Shown one piece after another: positions 6,862 to 7,299 of a stretch of DNA of 7,299 nt. Within the stretch, counting starts at the first letter, position 1. Each line of letters begins with the position of its first letter. The notes beneath the pieces are model-generated. The model was not told the origin of the DNA, did not search any database, and saw only the letters and a list, made by a program, of their open reading frames with translations. Both the position numbers and the translations under genes were made by a program. Origin of the DNA: Rhodopirellula sp. (GTDB lineage: Bacteria > Planctomycetota > Planctomycetia > Pirellulales > Pirellulaceae); NCBI GenBank assembly GCA_002714565.1, contig PAXU01000006.1, positions 196,210 through 203,508 of the forward strand, given 5' to 3'.

Positions 6862-7299
6862 AAGAGCGAGTTATAAAGATCCAGGTTGGCCTCGCAACCA
6901 TATTAGTGGCCATCTGCGGAATTGCACTAATCTTTCTATTCGGCGCACTTCCGGATTTTGGCGTCTCGACATATAGCCTGACTGTGAAATTCCCAACGGC
7001 GCCTGGGGTGCACCCGAATACACCTGTCCAGAAGAGTGGTGTGACCATCGGACGAGTTCACGATGTGAAGCTGGATGAAAGCGGAAGTGTGATCATGCAT
7101 TTGGATATTCAGGATCAGTATCAAATACGCCGGCGTGAGACCTTCCGTATTCGCACGGGTTCGATCATCACTGGCGATGCACTCATTGACGTGGTTAACC
7201 TTGATGAACAAGGATTGTTATCCAAGTTTGATAGCAACAAAGATGACCGCCTGAGCGACGACGAAATCAAACAGGCAAATCAAGTCCTCGCAGAAGGCA
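6858..7299 (+). CDS. MlaD-like MCE-domain lipid-binding protein with an EF-hand (partial, 3' end beyond the right edge)
   Basis: The first 147 residues are present. KERVIKIQ is followed by one membrane anchor (about 11-29), placing the remainder in the periplasm. The MCE domain (about 38-116) is recognisable by VKFPTAPGVHPNTPVQKSG (43-61), TIGRVHDVKL (63-72), LDIQDQYQI (82-90) and the strand TGDALIDVVNL (105-115). MCE proteins form rings or tubes that pass lipids between the two membranes; this one would be the substrate-binding part for the upstream permease and ATPase. Directly after the domain, residues 125-136 read DSNKDDRLSDDE, an EF-hand calcium loop with acidic or Asn ligands at 1, 3, 5 and 12 and Leu at 8, flanked by likely helices. 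The ATG overlaps the ATPase stop by four bases (ATGA). The C-terminal helical part and full length are not visible. Confidence 0.92.
   Translation, partial: MKERVIKIQVGLATILVAICGIALIFLFGALPDFGVSTYSLTVKFPTAPGVHPNTPVQKSGVTIGRVHDVKLDESGSVIMHLDIQDQYQIRRRETFRIRTGSIITGDALIDVVNLDEQGLLSKFDSNKDDRLSDDEIKQANQVLAEG
7230..7265 (+). other. EF-hand calcium-binding loop encoded in the MCE gene
   Basis: The twelve codons encode DSNKDDRLSDDE. D1, N3, D5 and E12 fill the usual side-chain ligand places, and L8 fills the hydrophobic position. The usual Gly at position 6 is Asp, which is tolerated in some EF-hands. Flanking residues GLLSKF before and IKQANQVL after look helical, as an E and F helix should. Calcium binding is inferred from the motif. 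Confidence 0.65.

Overview
The proteins point to a planctomycete of the Pirellulaceae/Rhodopirellula kind. Three of them carry that flavour: a thiamine phosphate synthase with an N-terminal ThiD2-type domain, a small two-helix membrane protein with a TPR-like tail, and an MCE-type lipid transport operon ordered permease, ATPase, MCE protein. Base composition is moderate and looks even along the window. I see no insertion sequence, tRNA, rRNA, CRISPR array or sign of recent transfer. The lineage call rests on protein style and is not proven.

Left part, minus strand (1-1349): a fused thiD2-thiE gene is followed 48 bases downstream by the start of a CYTH-superfamily gene (CyaB/thiamine triphosphatase type) that runs off the left edge. 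The two probably form one transcript. A 241-base divergent intergenic region (1350-1590) separates them from the plus-strand genes.

Middle, plus strand (1591-4989): a small membrane protein with a cytosolic TPR-like domain, then a 213-base spacer and a full-length clpC encoding the AAA+ unfoldase of the ClpCP protease. The spacer holds a long imperfect inverted repeat (2343-2395) that ends just before the clpC ribosome binding site. It is the most distinctive unexplained non-coding structure in the window.

Right part, plus strand (about 5171-7299): an Mla-type ABC transporter operon, permease (MlaE-like), ATPase (MlaF-like) and MCE substrate-binding protein (MlaD-like, cut by the right edge). 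Both junctions are 4-base ATGA overlaps, so translation is probably coupled. Together they would form an inner-membrane complex moving phospholipid or another lipid between inner and outer membrane. The MCE protein carries a near-canonical EF-hand calcium-binding loop directly after its MCE domain, which is unusual for the family.

Most of the content is housekeeping. The points worth a second look are the clpC leader hairpin, the EF-hand in the MCE protein, and the CYTH gene next to thiamine phosphate synthase.
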